NCBI RefSeq assembly: GCF_005222845.1
Contig: NZ_STFZ01000002.1
Span: forward strand, 62,001 to 126,000
Direction: 5' to 3'
Length of the DNA: 64,000 nucleotides
Source of the DNA: Rhizobium sp. FY34
GTDB taxonomy: Bacteria > Pseudomonadota > Alphaproteobacteria > Rhizobiales > Rhizobiaceae
In this document: positions 9,622 through 17,670 of the stretch, piece by piece
How positions within the stretch are numbered: the first letter of the stretch is position 1
How the letters are laid out: every line of letters starts with the position of its first letter
Made by a program: the position numbers and the translations under genes
The notes under the pieces: generated by a model
The model's input: the letters and a program-made list of their open reading frames with translations, nothing else
What the model was told of the DNA's origin: nothing
Databases searched by the model: none

Positions 9622-11550
9622 ATGAATTCCCGTCTGCTCTTTTCGTTTACCGCAAGCTTGATGCTGGCAAGCGCCCTCACCCCAGCCTTTGCCGAGATGA
9701 TCACTCTGGCCCCGATGCCGGCAGGCCTTGGCAAGGCCGATAGCGCAGCACCGCCCTCTGACGTTCCGGCCTATGTCGACACTGGCGCCAGCAACCAGCG
9801 CGGCGATGCCTGCCTTTCGACGCTGGAGACCAATGCCGGCGTTCGACTGCTTTCGGGCTTCCTCGATCTTTGGACGCCACGCTCAGCCTTTGTCGATGCC
9901 GATCAGGATGCTCCTGCCAAGGATGCCTGCCCGGCAGTGGCCAAATCAGATTGGGATGGCGTGCCGCACAGCCCGACGGATGGCACAATGAAGCATCCGG
10001 AGGTCCACGCAGCCAATCTGGCTTATGTGGTCAAGACCACCAGGGCAAACACGGCGCAAGACGATCTGGAAGCCTATCTTGACGATCGGCGCGGCAAGAG
10101 CGTCAGCATTACCGATGGACTTGGTCCTTTGGCGGATGCCTGGCGCAAGGGCGTGCAGCAGACCACCACGATCAGCGGCATGCCGGCCGATGCAACCAGC
10201 GTCAAATATGACGACAAGGGCAATAATCGCGGTGTCGGCAGCAAGGATGGCAATGAGGCGATGGGCAAGGCGGTTGACCTCGTCAAGGCCGGCAGCGAGG
10301 ACGGTTCCACCGAACCGGCAAAGCGCTACTACAAATACGCCCGTCCCTACCGCTGGAGCGAGGATGTGCGCGTCGTGCCGCAGCTTGAACAGGCGAAAAG
10401 TACCAAGCCGGCCGGCGATGGCGGCTTTCCCAGCGGCCATACGGCCGAAGCCTGGCGCGATGCGCTGGTAATGGCCTATCTCGTGCCGCAGCGTTACCAG
10501 GAAATGGTCACCCGCGCGGTGGTGATGGGCGAGAACCGCATTCGTGCCGGCATGCACCAGCCTTTCGACGTGTTGGGAGGCCGCATGCAGGCCATGGCCG
10601 TCGTTGCCTATAACCTCAATCGGGCCGACTATGCGGCGCTGAAAGCCGATGCTTACCAGCAGACGCAGAGTTTCATGGCCAAGGAAACCGGTACTGCCGG
10701 GTTCGACGGCTTGATGGCGCTTGGCCAGTCTGCGCCAAGGAGCGCCGACCGGTTTGCCGATCGCGGCGAAAATGCCGCCTTCATAGCCCCGCGTCTGACC
10801 TATGGCCTGCCGACGATCAGCGCCACCGATATGCCGCCCGTCGTACCAAAGGGCGCCGAAGTGCTGCTGGAGACCAGATTGCCCTACCTGACGGGCGAGC
10901 AGCGCCGCGTGGTGCTGAAATCCACTGCCATCTCCTCGGGCTTCCCGATCCTCAGCGATGCGGAAGGCTGGGGGCGCCTCAACCTGTTTGCCGCTGCAGA
11001 CGGCTATGGCAGTTTTGCCGGCGACGTCACGGTCCGCATGGATGCATCCAAGGGCGGCTTCAATGCCGCAGACAGCTGGAAGAACGATATCTCCGGTGCC
11101 GGCAAATTGACCAAGCAGGGCACGGGCAGCCTGACCCTTGCCGGGCGCAATGCTTTTACCGGCGGCCTTGTACTGGAAGAGGGAACTGCCATTGCCTCCA
11201 CGCCGACGGCCTTCGGTGCGGGCGATGTGTATATCGCAGGTGGTCGCGCCGTGGTGTCGGACGCCGGTCTGAAGGTCGGCGGCAATCTCAGCCTTGCCGC
11301 AACCGGCGGCATCGACATGCGCCTTGCGGCCGATGGCGCGGCCATAACCGTGGCCAAGGATACGGTCCTTGCCGGAGGCAAGCTGACGCTCAGCCTCGGC
11401 GGTGACGCCAAGCCGTCCGCCGGCCAAGAGTTCACCCTGATCCGCGCCGGCCATCATCTCAGCGGTCGCTTCGACGAGATCACCCTTGACGGCTACAAGA
11501 TCACGCCCGTCTACGGTGATGACAGGCTGGTTCTGCGCATCGACGGCTAA
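9622..11550 (+). CDS. Exported PAP2-type acid phosphatase with passenger-type C-terminal repeat
   Basis: A 642-residue protein with a signal peptide (about 1-23, ALTPAFA). The central region has the class A acid phosphatase signatures GGFPSGHTAEAWRDALVM (about 268-285) and GENRIRAGMHQPFDVLGG (about 304-321), which contribute the phosphate-binding Arg/His set of the PAP2 fold. Residues from about 490 match an autotransporter passenger repeat: GSLTLAGRNAFTGGLVLEEG, then beta-rich Gly-rich sequence. No outer-membrane barrel follows; the protein stops after LVLRIDG. It probably acts in the periplasm or at the surface on phosphomonoesters. GAGGA precedes the ATG. The gene appears monocistronic. 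Confidence 0.85.
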   Translation: MNSRLLFSFTASLMLASALTPAFAEMITLAPMPAGLGKADSAAPPSDVPAYVDTGASNQRGDACLSTLETNAGVRLLSGFLDLWTPRSAFVDADQDAPAKDACPAVAKSDWDGVPHSPTDGTMKHPEVHAANLAYVVKTTRANTAQDDLEAYLDDRRGKSVSITDGLGPLADAWRKGVQQTTTISGMPADATSVKYDDKGNNRGVGSKDGNEAMGKAVDLVKAGSEDGSTEPAKRYYKYARPYRWSEDVRVVPQLEQAKSTKPAGDGGFPSGHTAEAWRDALVMAYLVPQRYQEMVTRAVVMGENRIRAGMHQPFDVLGGRMQAMAVVAYNLNRADYAALKADAYQQTQSFMAKETGTAGFDGLMALGQSAPRSADRFADRGENAAFIAPRLTYGLPTISATDMPPVVPKGAEVLLETRLPYLTGEQRRVVLKSTAISSGFPILSDAEGWGRLNLFAAADGYGSFAGDVTVRMDASKGGFNAADSWKNDISGAGKLTKQGTGSLTLAGRNAFTGGLVLEEGTAIASTPTAFGAGDVYIAGGRAVVSDAGLKVGGNLSLAATGGIDMRLAADGAAITVAKDTVLAGGKLTLSLGGDAKPSAGQEFTLIRAGHHLSGRFDEITLDGYKITPVYGDDRLVLRIDG

Positions 11551-11581
11551 CTGGCAAAACTATTGACAAAACAGCACCCTG

Positions 11582-11607
11582 ATGGCCCGCCCTGCGCGGG
11601 CCATTTG
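11582..11607 (+). terminator. Probable terminator hairpin after the phosphatase gene
   Basis: A perfect 9-bp stem (ATGGCCCGC / GCGGGCCAT) with a 5-base loop is followed by only three T residues. The position, 31 bp after the stop codon, supports a termination role, but the U-tract is weak. Confidence 0.5.
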
Positions 11608-11710
11608 CATATGTCTCTGAAAATCCACCCGGACTGGCATGATTTTCGCTGCGCCTCATACAAGCCGGGCATGACGCCCTGAAACGGCTCGGATCGAGAC
11701 AGTTTTGACC

Positions 11711-12304
11711 ATGCAGAGTACGCGCAGTAACGAAGTCTTTACATATTGGAACAGCCTGAGACACGGACGGGCTGCACCGTCGCGGGCCCAGATCGATCCA
11801 TCGGCACTACGTCACCGCTTACCCGATCTTTTTATGCTGGACTGGGAAGGGCCGCAGCTGAAATTTCGCCTGGGTGGGACGCGGGTCTGCGAGCTGTTTG
11901 GCCATGAACTGCGCGATACCCGCTTCCTGTCGCTGTGGGTGAAGGGTTCCTACGACAGCGCAAATGAAGCGGCGCTTGCTGCCCTGCGCATGGAAGAAGC
12001 CGTTCTGATGGACATCGTGCTTTCGACTGTCGAGGACGCGGTCGCCTGCGAGATGCTGTTGATGCCGCTGCGCTCGCCAAGCGGCGTCGTCGACCGACTG
12101 CTGGGCTGCTTCATGCCGCTTGTCACCGCCCATCGGATCACGCCGCTTGCCGGCGCATCCATGACGCTTGCGCGCTGGTCACCCGTCAATGCACAGGCCG
12201 CTGAGCAGGAGGAAGAAGAAACCGATCTGCCGCACGATTCTCTGTTTCGCCGGTTGACGCCGCAACGCCTGGCGCAGATGGCCCGCGATACATTGCGCTG
12301 GTAG
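11711..12304 (+). CDS. PAS_5 (DUF1457) family protein
   Basis: A 197-residue protein of the alphaproteobacterial PAS_5 family: SNEVFTYWNSLRHGRAAPSR at the N-terminus, then LRHRLPDLFMLDWEG and KFRLGGTRVCELFGHEL, the usual start of this single PAS-like sensory domain. The C-terminal RRLTPQRLAQMARDTLRW is a short helical tail. No output domain is present, so it probably signals through protein contacts. ATG 11711 is preferred to the TTG two codons earlier. It is followed at 100 bp by a PilZ protein on the same strand. Confidence 0.83.
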   Translation: MQSTRSNEVFTYWNSLRHGRAAPSRAQIDPSALRHRLPDLFMLDWEGPQLKFRLGGTRVCELFGHELRDTRFLSLWVKGSYDSANEAALAALRMEEAVLMDIVLSTVEDAVACEMLLMPLRSPSGVVDRLLGCFMPLVTAHRITPLAGASMTLARWSPVNAQAAEQEEEETDLPHDSLFRRLTPQRLAQMARDTLRW

Positions 12305-12404
12305 CGCCATGAGTGAGTGGCGATCGTGGCCAGCAAGCGACAAAACCATATGTTAACCGGGTTCCTGTAAGGCTGAAGGGCAACACGACAGACGAAAGAC
12401 TGTG

Positions 12405-13010
12405 ATGTTTTCCTTTCAGCCCGCCCAGTCAGCACGACAGATCCAGCCGACGCGGACGTTCCAGCGCGTCTCGGTCAACATGACCGGCCGACTGATGCTT
12501 GCCAATCACGAGGAATATCCCTGTACGGCAGTCGAAATGTCTCCGGGCGACGTGGTCATGGCCTGTATCGGGCGGCCCGGCCCTGCCGAACGGGTGATTG
12601 CCTATATCGATCATCTCGGTCGGCTTGAAGGCACCGTGCAGCAGTTGTTCGACGACACTTTCGTCATGTCGATCAATGCCACCGACCGCAAGCGCGAAAA
12701 GCTTGCCGCCCAGCTGACCTGGCTTGCCAATCGTCATGAACTCGGCCTGCCGGAAGATCGTCGCCATGACCGCCTGTCGCCGCGCGTGACACGCGCCGAA
12801 CTCGGACTGGAAGACGGACGGCGCATCAGCTGCCGCCTCGTCGATCTGTCGCTGTCGGGTGCCGCCGTCGATATCGAGATGCGGCCCGAGGTTGGCACAC
12901 CGGTCGCGCTCAACAATCTTCGCGGCCGCGTGGTGCGCCACTTCGCCGAGGGCGTGGCTATCGAATTTGCCAGCGTCCAGACCCGCGAAAGCCTGCGCGC
13001 CTTTCTCTGA
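12405..13010 (+). CDS. Tandem PilZ-domain protein (c-di-GMP receptor candidate)
   Basis: A 201-residue soluble protein with two PilZ-like modules. The C-terminal module (about 115-200) has a full c-di-GMP signature: RRHDR (119-123, RxxxR) and DLSLSG (147-152, DxSxxG). The N-terminal module (about 17-100) has FQRVSVNMTGRLML and VEMSPGDV but not the complete RxxxR/DxSxxG set, so it is probably non-binding. ATG 12405 is preferred over the overlapping GTG 12402. It lies between a PAS protein and a transglutaminase-like protease, and the target process is not shown. Confidence 0.88.
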   Translation: MFSFQPAQSARQIQPTRTFQRVSVNMTGRLMLANHEEYPCTAVEMSPGDVVMACIGRPGPAERVIAYIDHLGRLEGTVQQLFDDTFVMSINATDRKREKLAAQLTWLANRHELGLPEDRRHDRLSPRVTRAELGLEDGRRISCRLVDLSLSGAAVDIEMRPEVGTPVALNNLRGRVVRHFAEGVAIEFASVQTRESLRAFL

Positions 13011-13044
13011 TCCGTAACCGGACACATCTGGTCCCGTTTTGAAG

Positions 13045-13069
13045 CGCCCGGCAGCCCACCTGCCGGGCG
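13045..13069 (+). terminator. Terminator-like hairpin after the PilZ gene
   Basis: A perfect 10-bp GC-rich stem (CGCCCGGCAG / CTGCCGGGCG) with a 5-base loop lies 34 bp after the stop codon. There is no proper T-run (TCCTCGTTCT follows), so intrinsic termination is uncertain. Confidence 0.4.
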
Positions 13070-13072
13070 TCC

Positions 13073-13615
13073 TCGTTCTGGCACCGCATTTGGTCATCGG
13101 CAGCACATGCTCCCGGCCCTTTCTTACTGCAATGCGGTCACACTACATCTCTCGAGCAGTCTCCGGACGGCGTACAGAAGGCCAGTGTGTGCGAATTCGG
13201 AGCGCCAGAATCATTTTTTTCTCGCTCCGGCACAGTTTTTTTGGCGACTAATCAGGGCCAATTTCTCCGTCCGAGACCCATTTCGGACCCCGGCCCATCG
13301 TTATTTCCCTCAACATCATCGGGCTCGCCGAACGCAGCAAGACACGAATACCCCTCGCGTAGCGCCTTGGCCCGTTCTGCGAAATGCCGGGGAATCAATC
13401 GATTGGCCGCAGACGCCGACAATTTTCGATAAGTATGAGTGAAATTTGACGCGCATTTACATCGAATGAAACGTGAATACCACTCAAATACGCATCAAGT
13501 TTTGCGCGCATTCTACCGGCATTCGAATCAAATAAGCCTATGTTTTAACTGGTAAATTTCGCGAGCAATCAAGGGCCTTGTGCGAGCTTCTTCCCAACGA
13601 ACGGGGAGTAACAGA
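13073..13615. other. Non-coding stretch with a hairpin/T-run and AT-rich promoter zone
   Basis: No convincing gene is present; the short open frames here lack ribosome sites and family resemblance. The part from about 13190 to 13560 is clearly more AT-rich than the surroundings. At 13198-13242 a 7-bp stem (CGGAGCG / CGCTCCG, 18-base loop) is followed six bases later by seven T residues, which could be a terminator or the 3' end of a small RNA. The last 150 bases presumably hold the promoter of the protease gene. Confidence 0.4.
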
Positions 13616-14224
13616 ATGTCGCACGCAAAGACGATTGCATCAGGCCTTGCAGCCCTCTGCCTCACATTGATGTCCACGCAGTCCGCGCTGGCCGGACCGG
13701 GCGCCATGCGCATTACCGGCAAAGCCAATCCGCCGATTGGGCACTATGAATTCTGCCAGACCTATCAGAGCGAATGTGCTGCAACCGGCGCGGATCAGGG
13801 CCCGTTGACCCTGACCGAAGACAGGTGGCGCAAGATCCTCGACATCAACTACACGGTCAATTCGACCATACAGCCGATGACGGACCAGGAAATCTATGGC
13901 GTCGAGGAGCGCTGGGCCTATCCCCGCACGGTCGGCGATTGCGAGGATTTCGTACTCTTGAAGCGCAAGCTCTTGATGGCGCAGGGCATCGATGCCTCCG
14001 ACCTGTTGATCACGGTTGTCCTGCAGCCGAATGGCGAAGGCCATGCGGTGCTCACAGTGCGCACCGATCGCGGCGATTTCGTTCTCGACAACATGCGCAA
14101 CAAGGTGATGAACTGGAGCGATACGGAATACACTTTCCTCAAGCGCCAGTCGTCTTCCGATCCGGGTGCATGGGTCAAGCTGCAGGACGGCCGCGCCATG
14201 GCGGTCAGCAGCGTCAAGCGCTAG
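13616..14224 (+). CDS. Exported transglutaminase-like cysteine proteinase (BTLCP/DUF920 family)
   Basis: A 202-residue protein with a signal peptide (about 1-26, TQSALA-GPG). The catalytic triad of the bacterial transglutaminase-like family is complete: Cys109 in TVGDCEDFVLLKRKLL, His143 in GEGHAVLTVRTDRGD and Asp158 in FVLDNM. LapG, which cleaves adhesins under c-di-GMP control, is the best-known relative, but many rhizobial members are uncharacterised. GGGGAG precedes ATG 13616; the longer frame from 13580 is not supported. Location is probably periplasmic. Confidence 0.88.
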   Translation: MSHAKTIASGLAALCLTLMSTQSALAGPGAMRITGKANPPIGHYEFCQTYQSECAATGADQGPLTLTEDRWRKILDINYTVNSTIQPMTDQEIYGVEERWAYPRTVGDCEDFVLLKRKLLMAQGIDASDLLITVVLQPNGEGHAVLTVRTDRGDFVLDNMRNKVMNWSDTEYTFLKRQSSSDPGAWVKLQDGRAMAVSSVKR

Positions 14225-14262
14225 GCAGCACCACCACTCCGGCCACCCTCGCCTGCCTCTTC

Positions 14263-14289
14263 ATGGCGCCCTCATCGGGCGCCATTCTT
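14263..14289 (+). terminator. Probable terminator hairpin after the protease gene
   Basis: A perfect 9-bp stem (ATGGCGCCC / GGGCGCCAT) with a TCATC loop lies 38 bp after the stop codon, followed by the pyrimidine-rich TCTTC rather than a pure T-run. Confidence 0.45.
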
Positions 14290-14380
14290 CATTAACGTAG
14301 CATTAACCATCTTTAACGAATGATGCCCGCCAGGAACGCGATGATCCGGCGTTTCCTTCCAGCACAGGCGGGCAGGCATC

Positions 14381-15133
14381 ATGCGACAGGAACAGGCAGA
14401 CTGCCGGAGCGAGGACAGCGCGCTTGTCTCCAATGCCCTCCTCCTGAAGGTGACCTCTGCCATTGCCGGCCTTGCCCTTCTGACAGCCGGCATCAGCTAT
14501 GCCGGTCACCGGTATGGCGAGCGGCTGTCGCTGGCCGGCCATACGGACAGCCCACAGGTTTTTTCCATCAGCATCGGCTCCGATATGCTTCAGGTGCCGG
14601 CCAACATGATCCGCTTTCGCGAACAGCGCGCTTCGGGTGCAGCCGAACGGCTCAACATCTACCTGACCTGGCCGGACATGCAGGGTTACAGCCAGGCGAA
14701 CCGAGCCCGCTTCGACCGGCTGGATCTTGCCAATCAGTTGATCTTCATCGAACTGTCGCAGGCGACCATGTCGCGCGACATGTCGGGTCGGCTGGAGCCG
14801 ATCTACAGCCGCCTGTTTGAAGGGGAGCCGAAAGCTGTCGGCAACGGGCTCGTCCAGCACAGCTTGCGGGCCGATAGCGGCTATGCGGGAGAAGCCATCT
14901 TTACCGCAAGCAGACCAGCAAAGCCCGATTATGTCGTGCGTTGCGTGCTACCCCAGACACGCAGTCCTGAGCCCAGCAGCGGCGACTGCCAGCGCGACAT
15001 CCATCTCGGTTCCGGCCTCACGGTTCTCTACCGCTTTTCCGCCACCCTCCTGCCCGACTGGGAACCCATTGATGAGGCAATCGAGACATTCGTTCAAAAC
15101 CGTTTGTCCACAGACGGCGCAGCAGGCAGCTAA
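14381..15133 (+). CDS. Membrane-anchored protein of unknown function
   Basis: A 250-residue protein with one N-terminal membrane segment (about 22-44, LKVTSAIAGLALLTAGISYAG) and a long extracytoplasmic part. Two Cys residues (in RCVLP and GDCQRD) could form a disulfide. I do not recognise a family domain. It is expected to sit in the inner membrane facing the periplasm. It is followed at 122 bp by the D,D-carboxypeptidase gene; a cell-envelope role is conceivable but is inference from context only. Confidence 0.7.
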   Translation: MRQEQADCRSEDSALVSNALLLKVTSAIAGLALLTAGISYAGHRYGERLSLAGHTDSPQVFSISIGSDMLQVPANMIRFREQRASGAAERLNIYLTWPDMQGYSQANRARFDRLDLANQLIFIELSQATMSRDMSGRLEPIYSRLFEGEPKAVGNGLVQHSLRADSGYAGEAIFTASRPAKPDYVVRCVLPQTRSPEPSSGDCQRDIHLGSGLTVLYRFSATLLPDWEPIDEAIETFVQNRLSTDGAAGS

Positions 15134-15255
15134 AACACGACCCAGTTCCCTAAGGGTCTGTTCATCATAAACCACTTGGTAACGCTAGCCCCCTATTGTG
15201 CCGTGAACGGATGCTGCGGGGGACGCAGCCGGATATATCAATTGAAATACAGTGA

Positions 15256-16752
15256 GTGAGTGCAGCCGTGCTGGATAACGTCAACACAACATCCTTCCCC
15301 AAGGGTGGCGCCTCGATTTTCATGAAGATCGTTGCTTTTTTCGTCATTCTGGCCGGTCTGGCGGCCGTCGGCGCGGACAACGCGTCTGCCAATCCCAAAT
15401 ATGCGGGCATTGTCGTCGATGCCAAAACCGGCAAGGTTCTCTATAGCGAAGATCCGGACAGTCTGCGTTATCCGGCATCGCTGACCAAGATGATGACGCT
15501 CTACATGACTTTCGAGGCTTTGGAAGCCGGGCGGATCAGCCTTGATTCGCGCGTGCCCGTTTCCGCCCATGCCGCAGCAGAACCTCCGTCCAAGCTTGGT
15601 GTGCGGGCCGGCTCATCTGTCACCGTAGAGCAAGCCATCCAGGCCCTCGTCACGCGCTCGGCAAACGATATTGCCACTGCGCTCGGCGAATTCCTCGGCG
15701 GTTCAGAATCCCGCTTTGCCCAGTTGATGACCAACAAGGCACGGGCGCTCGGCATGACCCGCACGACGTACCGCAATGCCAATGGTCTGCCCAATACGGC
15801 GCAGATGACCACGGCGCGCGACCAGGCCCGGCTCGGGATCGCGCTGCGGCAGCACTTTCCGCAGTATTACGCCTATTTTTCCACCCGCTCCTTCCGCTTC
15901 GGCACGCAGACCATCGGCAACCACAATCGTCTTCTGGGCAATGTGAACGGCGTCGATGGCATCAAGACCGGTTATACGCGCGCCGCCGGCTTCAATCTCG
16001 TCACCTCCGCCCAGGCCGATGGCCGCTCAATCGTTGGCGTCGTCCTTGGCGGTACCAGTGGTGGCGCCCGTGATGCGCAGATGCGCAAGCTGGTGGCAGC
16101 CTATCTTCCCAAAGCCAGCCGTGGCGGTGCAAGCAACCTGATTGCCGAAAGCCGCACACCGGCAGCACCGGTGGCTGTAGCCGCAAGCGTGCCGGTTCCG
16201 GTTCAACCCACCGCATCGCCAGCCGTTGTGGCAGCCACATCCGATGTAGCTTCCCTTTCGCTGCCGAATGCCGGTCCGGTTCCTTCCGGTCGCTATGAAG
16301 AGAAGCTTGCCGGCGCTTCCGCCTATGCACCGGAGCCGAATGCTCGCGGTGCAGCCGCAGCCGTAACCGCTGCCATGGGCGCGCGGCCGATGGCTGTGCC
16401 TACACCTGCGCCGGAATACATGCCGCAGGCAGCCGTGCGCGAGGAAAGCGTACCGGCCACCGATTCGGTCACCACGGCATCCACCCGCCCAAGCGCAAAT
16501 TCCGCTGCCGGCTGGGTCATTCAGATCGGCGTATCGCAAAGCCGCGATGCAGCCATGTCTCTCCTGCAGAATGCGCAGGACAAGGGCGGACAGGTATTGC
16601 GTTCCGCCAAGCCATTCACGGTGGCGGTCGCCGCCGGTGGCGCCCAGGTCTACCGCGCCCGCTTCGGCGGCTTCGACGACCAGAAGGACGCCCTCAATGC
16701 CTGTAATGCTCTGAAGAAGAAGGGTGTCGCCTGCTGGGCGTCGCTACAGTAA
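15256..16752 (+). CDS. D-alanyl-D-alanine carboxypeptidase (class C LMW PBP) with SPOR domain
   Basis: Periplasmic penicillin-binding serine peptidase trimming peptidoglycan stem peptides. Using the GTG at 15256 the motifs fall at Ser75-LTK (SxxK), Ser135-AN (SxN) and KTG at 237-239, in normal spacing. A signal sequence (about 24-45) is followed directly by NPKYAGIVVDAKTGKVLY. A Pro/Ala-rich linker (about 290-410) leads to a SPOR domain (about 415-498, GWVIQIGVSQSRDAA to CWASLQ) that binds denuded glycan at division sites. The start is ambiguous: GTG 15268 or ATG 15322 (MKIVAFF) would also keep the signal peptide. Confidence 0.93.
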   Translation: MSAAVLDNVNTTSFPKGGASIFMKIVAFFVILAGLAAVGADNASANPKYAGIVVDAKTGKVLYSEDPDSLRYPASLTKMMTLYMTFEALEAGRISLDSRVPVSAHAAAEPPSKLGVRAGSSVTVEQAIQALVTRSANDIATALGEFLGGSESRFAQLMTNKARALGMTRTTYRNANGLPNTAQMTTARDQARLGIALRQHFPQYYAYFSTRSFRFGTQTIGNHNRLLGNVNGVDGIKTGYTRAAGFNLVTSAQADGRSIVGVVLGGTSGGARDAQMRKLVAAYLPKASRGGASNLIAESRTPAAPVAVAASVPVPVQPTASPAVVAATSDVASLSLPNAGPVPSGRYEEKLAGASAYAPEPNARGAAAAVTAAMGARPMAVPTPAPEYMPQAAVREESVPATDSVTTASTRPSANSAAGWVIQIGVSQSRDAAMSLLQNAQDKGGQVLRSAKPFTVAVAAGGAQVYRARFGGFDDQKDALNACNALKKKGVACWASLQ

Positions 16753-16843
16753 TCGGCGGTGGCCGGCGGTGTTGCCGGCCACGACCGGAGCCATAGCGGC
16801 TCCAGCACAGATCCTCGATTGTATCGCGTTTACGAGGTCACAC

Positions 16844-17113
16844 ATGGCAATGAACGAGAATAATCTCGACTATCCGCTGCCATCCGGCAGCCGGTCGAAG
16901 CTGAAAGGCAGTGCACTTCACCCGCTGCACGAAGCCGCCATGCGGCTGGCAGGGCTTGGGATCAACCGGCCCAAGGAGCGCACCCGTGACCTGGTGTCAT
17001 TGCTGTTGTCGCATGGTGCGCGCGCTTGGCGACAGGCGCAACCGGAGGCGAATATCCACCTGCATATCGCATCGCGCTCAGGCCGTGCGCCGCTCAGGCT
17101 GAAATTGCGCTGA
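16844..17113 (+). CDS. Small basic protein of unknown function
   Basis: An 89-residue open frame starting MAMNENNLDYPLPSG with GAGGT five bases upstream of ATG 16844. It is rich in Arg/Leu/Ala, mostly helical in appearance, and lacks signal peptide or membrane segment. I do not recognise the family. It follows the carboxypeptidase gene by 91 bp after a GC-rich hairpin (16759-16782) and is convergent with the DUF1489 gene. Coding is supported by the ribosome site and the lack of any better frame, but not proven. Confidence 0.5.
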   Translation: MAMNENNLDYPLPSGSRSKLKGSALHPLHEAAMRLAGLGINRPKERTRDLVSLLLSHGARAWRQAQPEANIHLHIASRSGRAPLRLKLR

Positions 17114-17179
17114 GCGCATCTGGCTGTTCTATCCAATACCAGAGATCTGCCATGCGACCCGTTGGCCGCATGGACCATA

Positions 17180-17617
17180 TCAAAGAAGGCCAAGTTCGAT
17201 GAGTTCGCGTCGCAACTCTTCCGGCATGGCAGCCACATCATCGCCGAGCGCCCCCAGGTCGCGCGGGGCATCTTCCGGGGTCAGGTAGCGCCAGCCCTGA
17301 AACGGGCGCTTCGGCTGGGCCACGGTTTCGATGACTTCGGGCGCCAGCACAAGATTGCAGCGGTTGATCCCGTCGCCGCTGGTAAAGGTCTCAATCCCGA
17401 GCAGTGGCTGACGCGCTGCCACCTGCCCCTTGATGACCCAGTAGAGCGATCCGCCATCCAGCAGCTCATCGACACGCTTGGGCACCATGCGCGTCGTATG
17501 CGTACTGTGCGGTTGAAGGCCGGCCGCCATGGCGGTCAGCGCACGCTGGCTGACCCAGTCGCGCAGGTCCTGGATATGATCTGCGCCGACGCAGAGTTTC
17601 AAGAGATGCAATGCCAT
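17180..17617 (-). CDS. DUF1489 family protein
   Basis: A 145-residue alphaproteobacterial protein recognised by MALHLLKLCVGAD at the N-terminus, TRMVPKRVDELLDGGSLYWV in the middle and RPFQGWRYLTPEDAPRDLG near the C-terminus, the typical DUF1489 pattern. It is soluble and of unknown function, strongly conserved in Rhizobiales. It lies 53 bp after sdaA on the same strand and may be co-transcribed. Confidence 0.9.
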   Translation of the reverse strand: MALHLLKLCVGADHIQDLRDWVSQRALTAMAAGLQPHSTHTTRMVPKRVDELLDGGSLYWVIKGQVAARQPLLGIETFTSGDGINRCNLVLAPEVIETVAQPKRPFQGWRYLTPEDAPRDLGALGDDVAAMPEELRRELIELGLL

Positions 17618-17670
17618 GGATCTGCTTCAACGCCCAAGCGGGCGCAAGGTCAAGAGCGCAGGTGTCGCTA

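Noticed and set aside
9946-11457. 503-residue minus-strand frame opposite the acid phosphatase
   Set aside because: No domain, no ribosome site, and the plus-strand gene has a signal peptide and PAP2 motifs.
13107-13442. 111-residue plus-strand frame in the gene-free stretch
   Set aside because: No ribosome site, composition unlike the neighbouring genes, and it crosses the hairpin and T-run.
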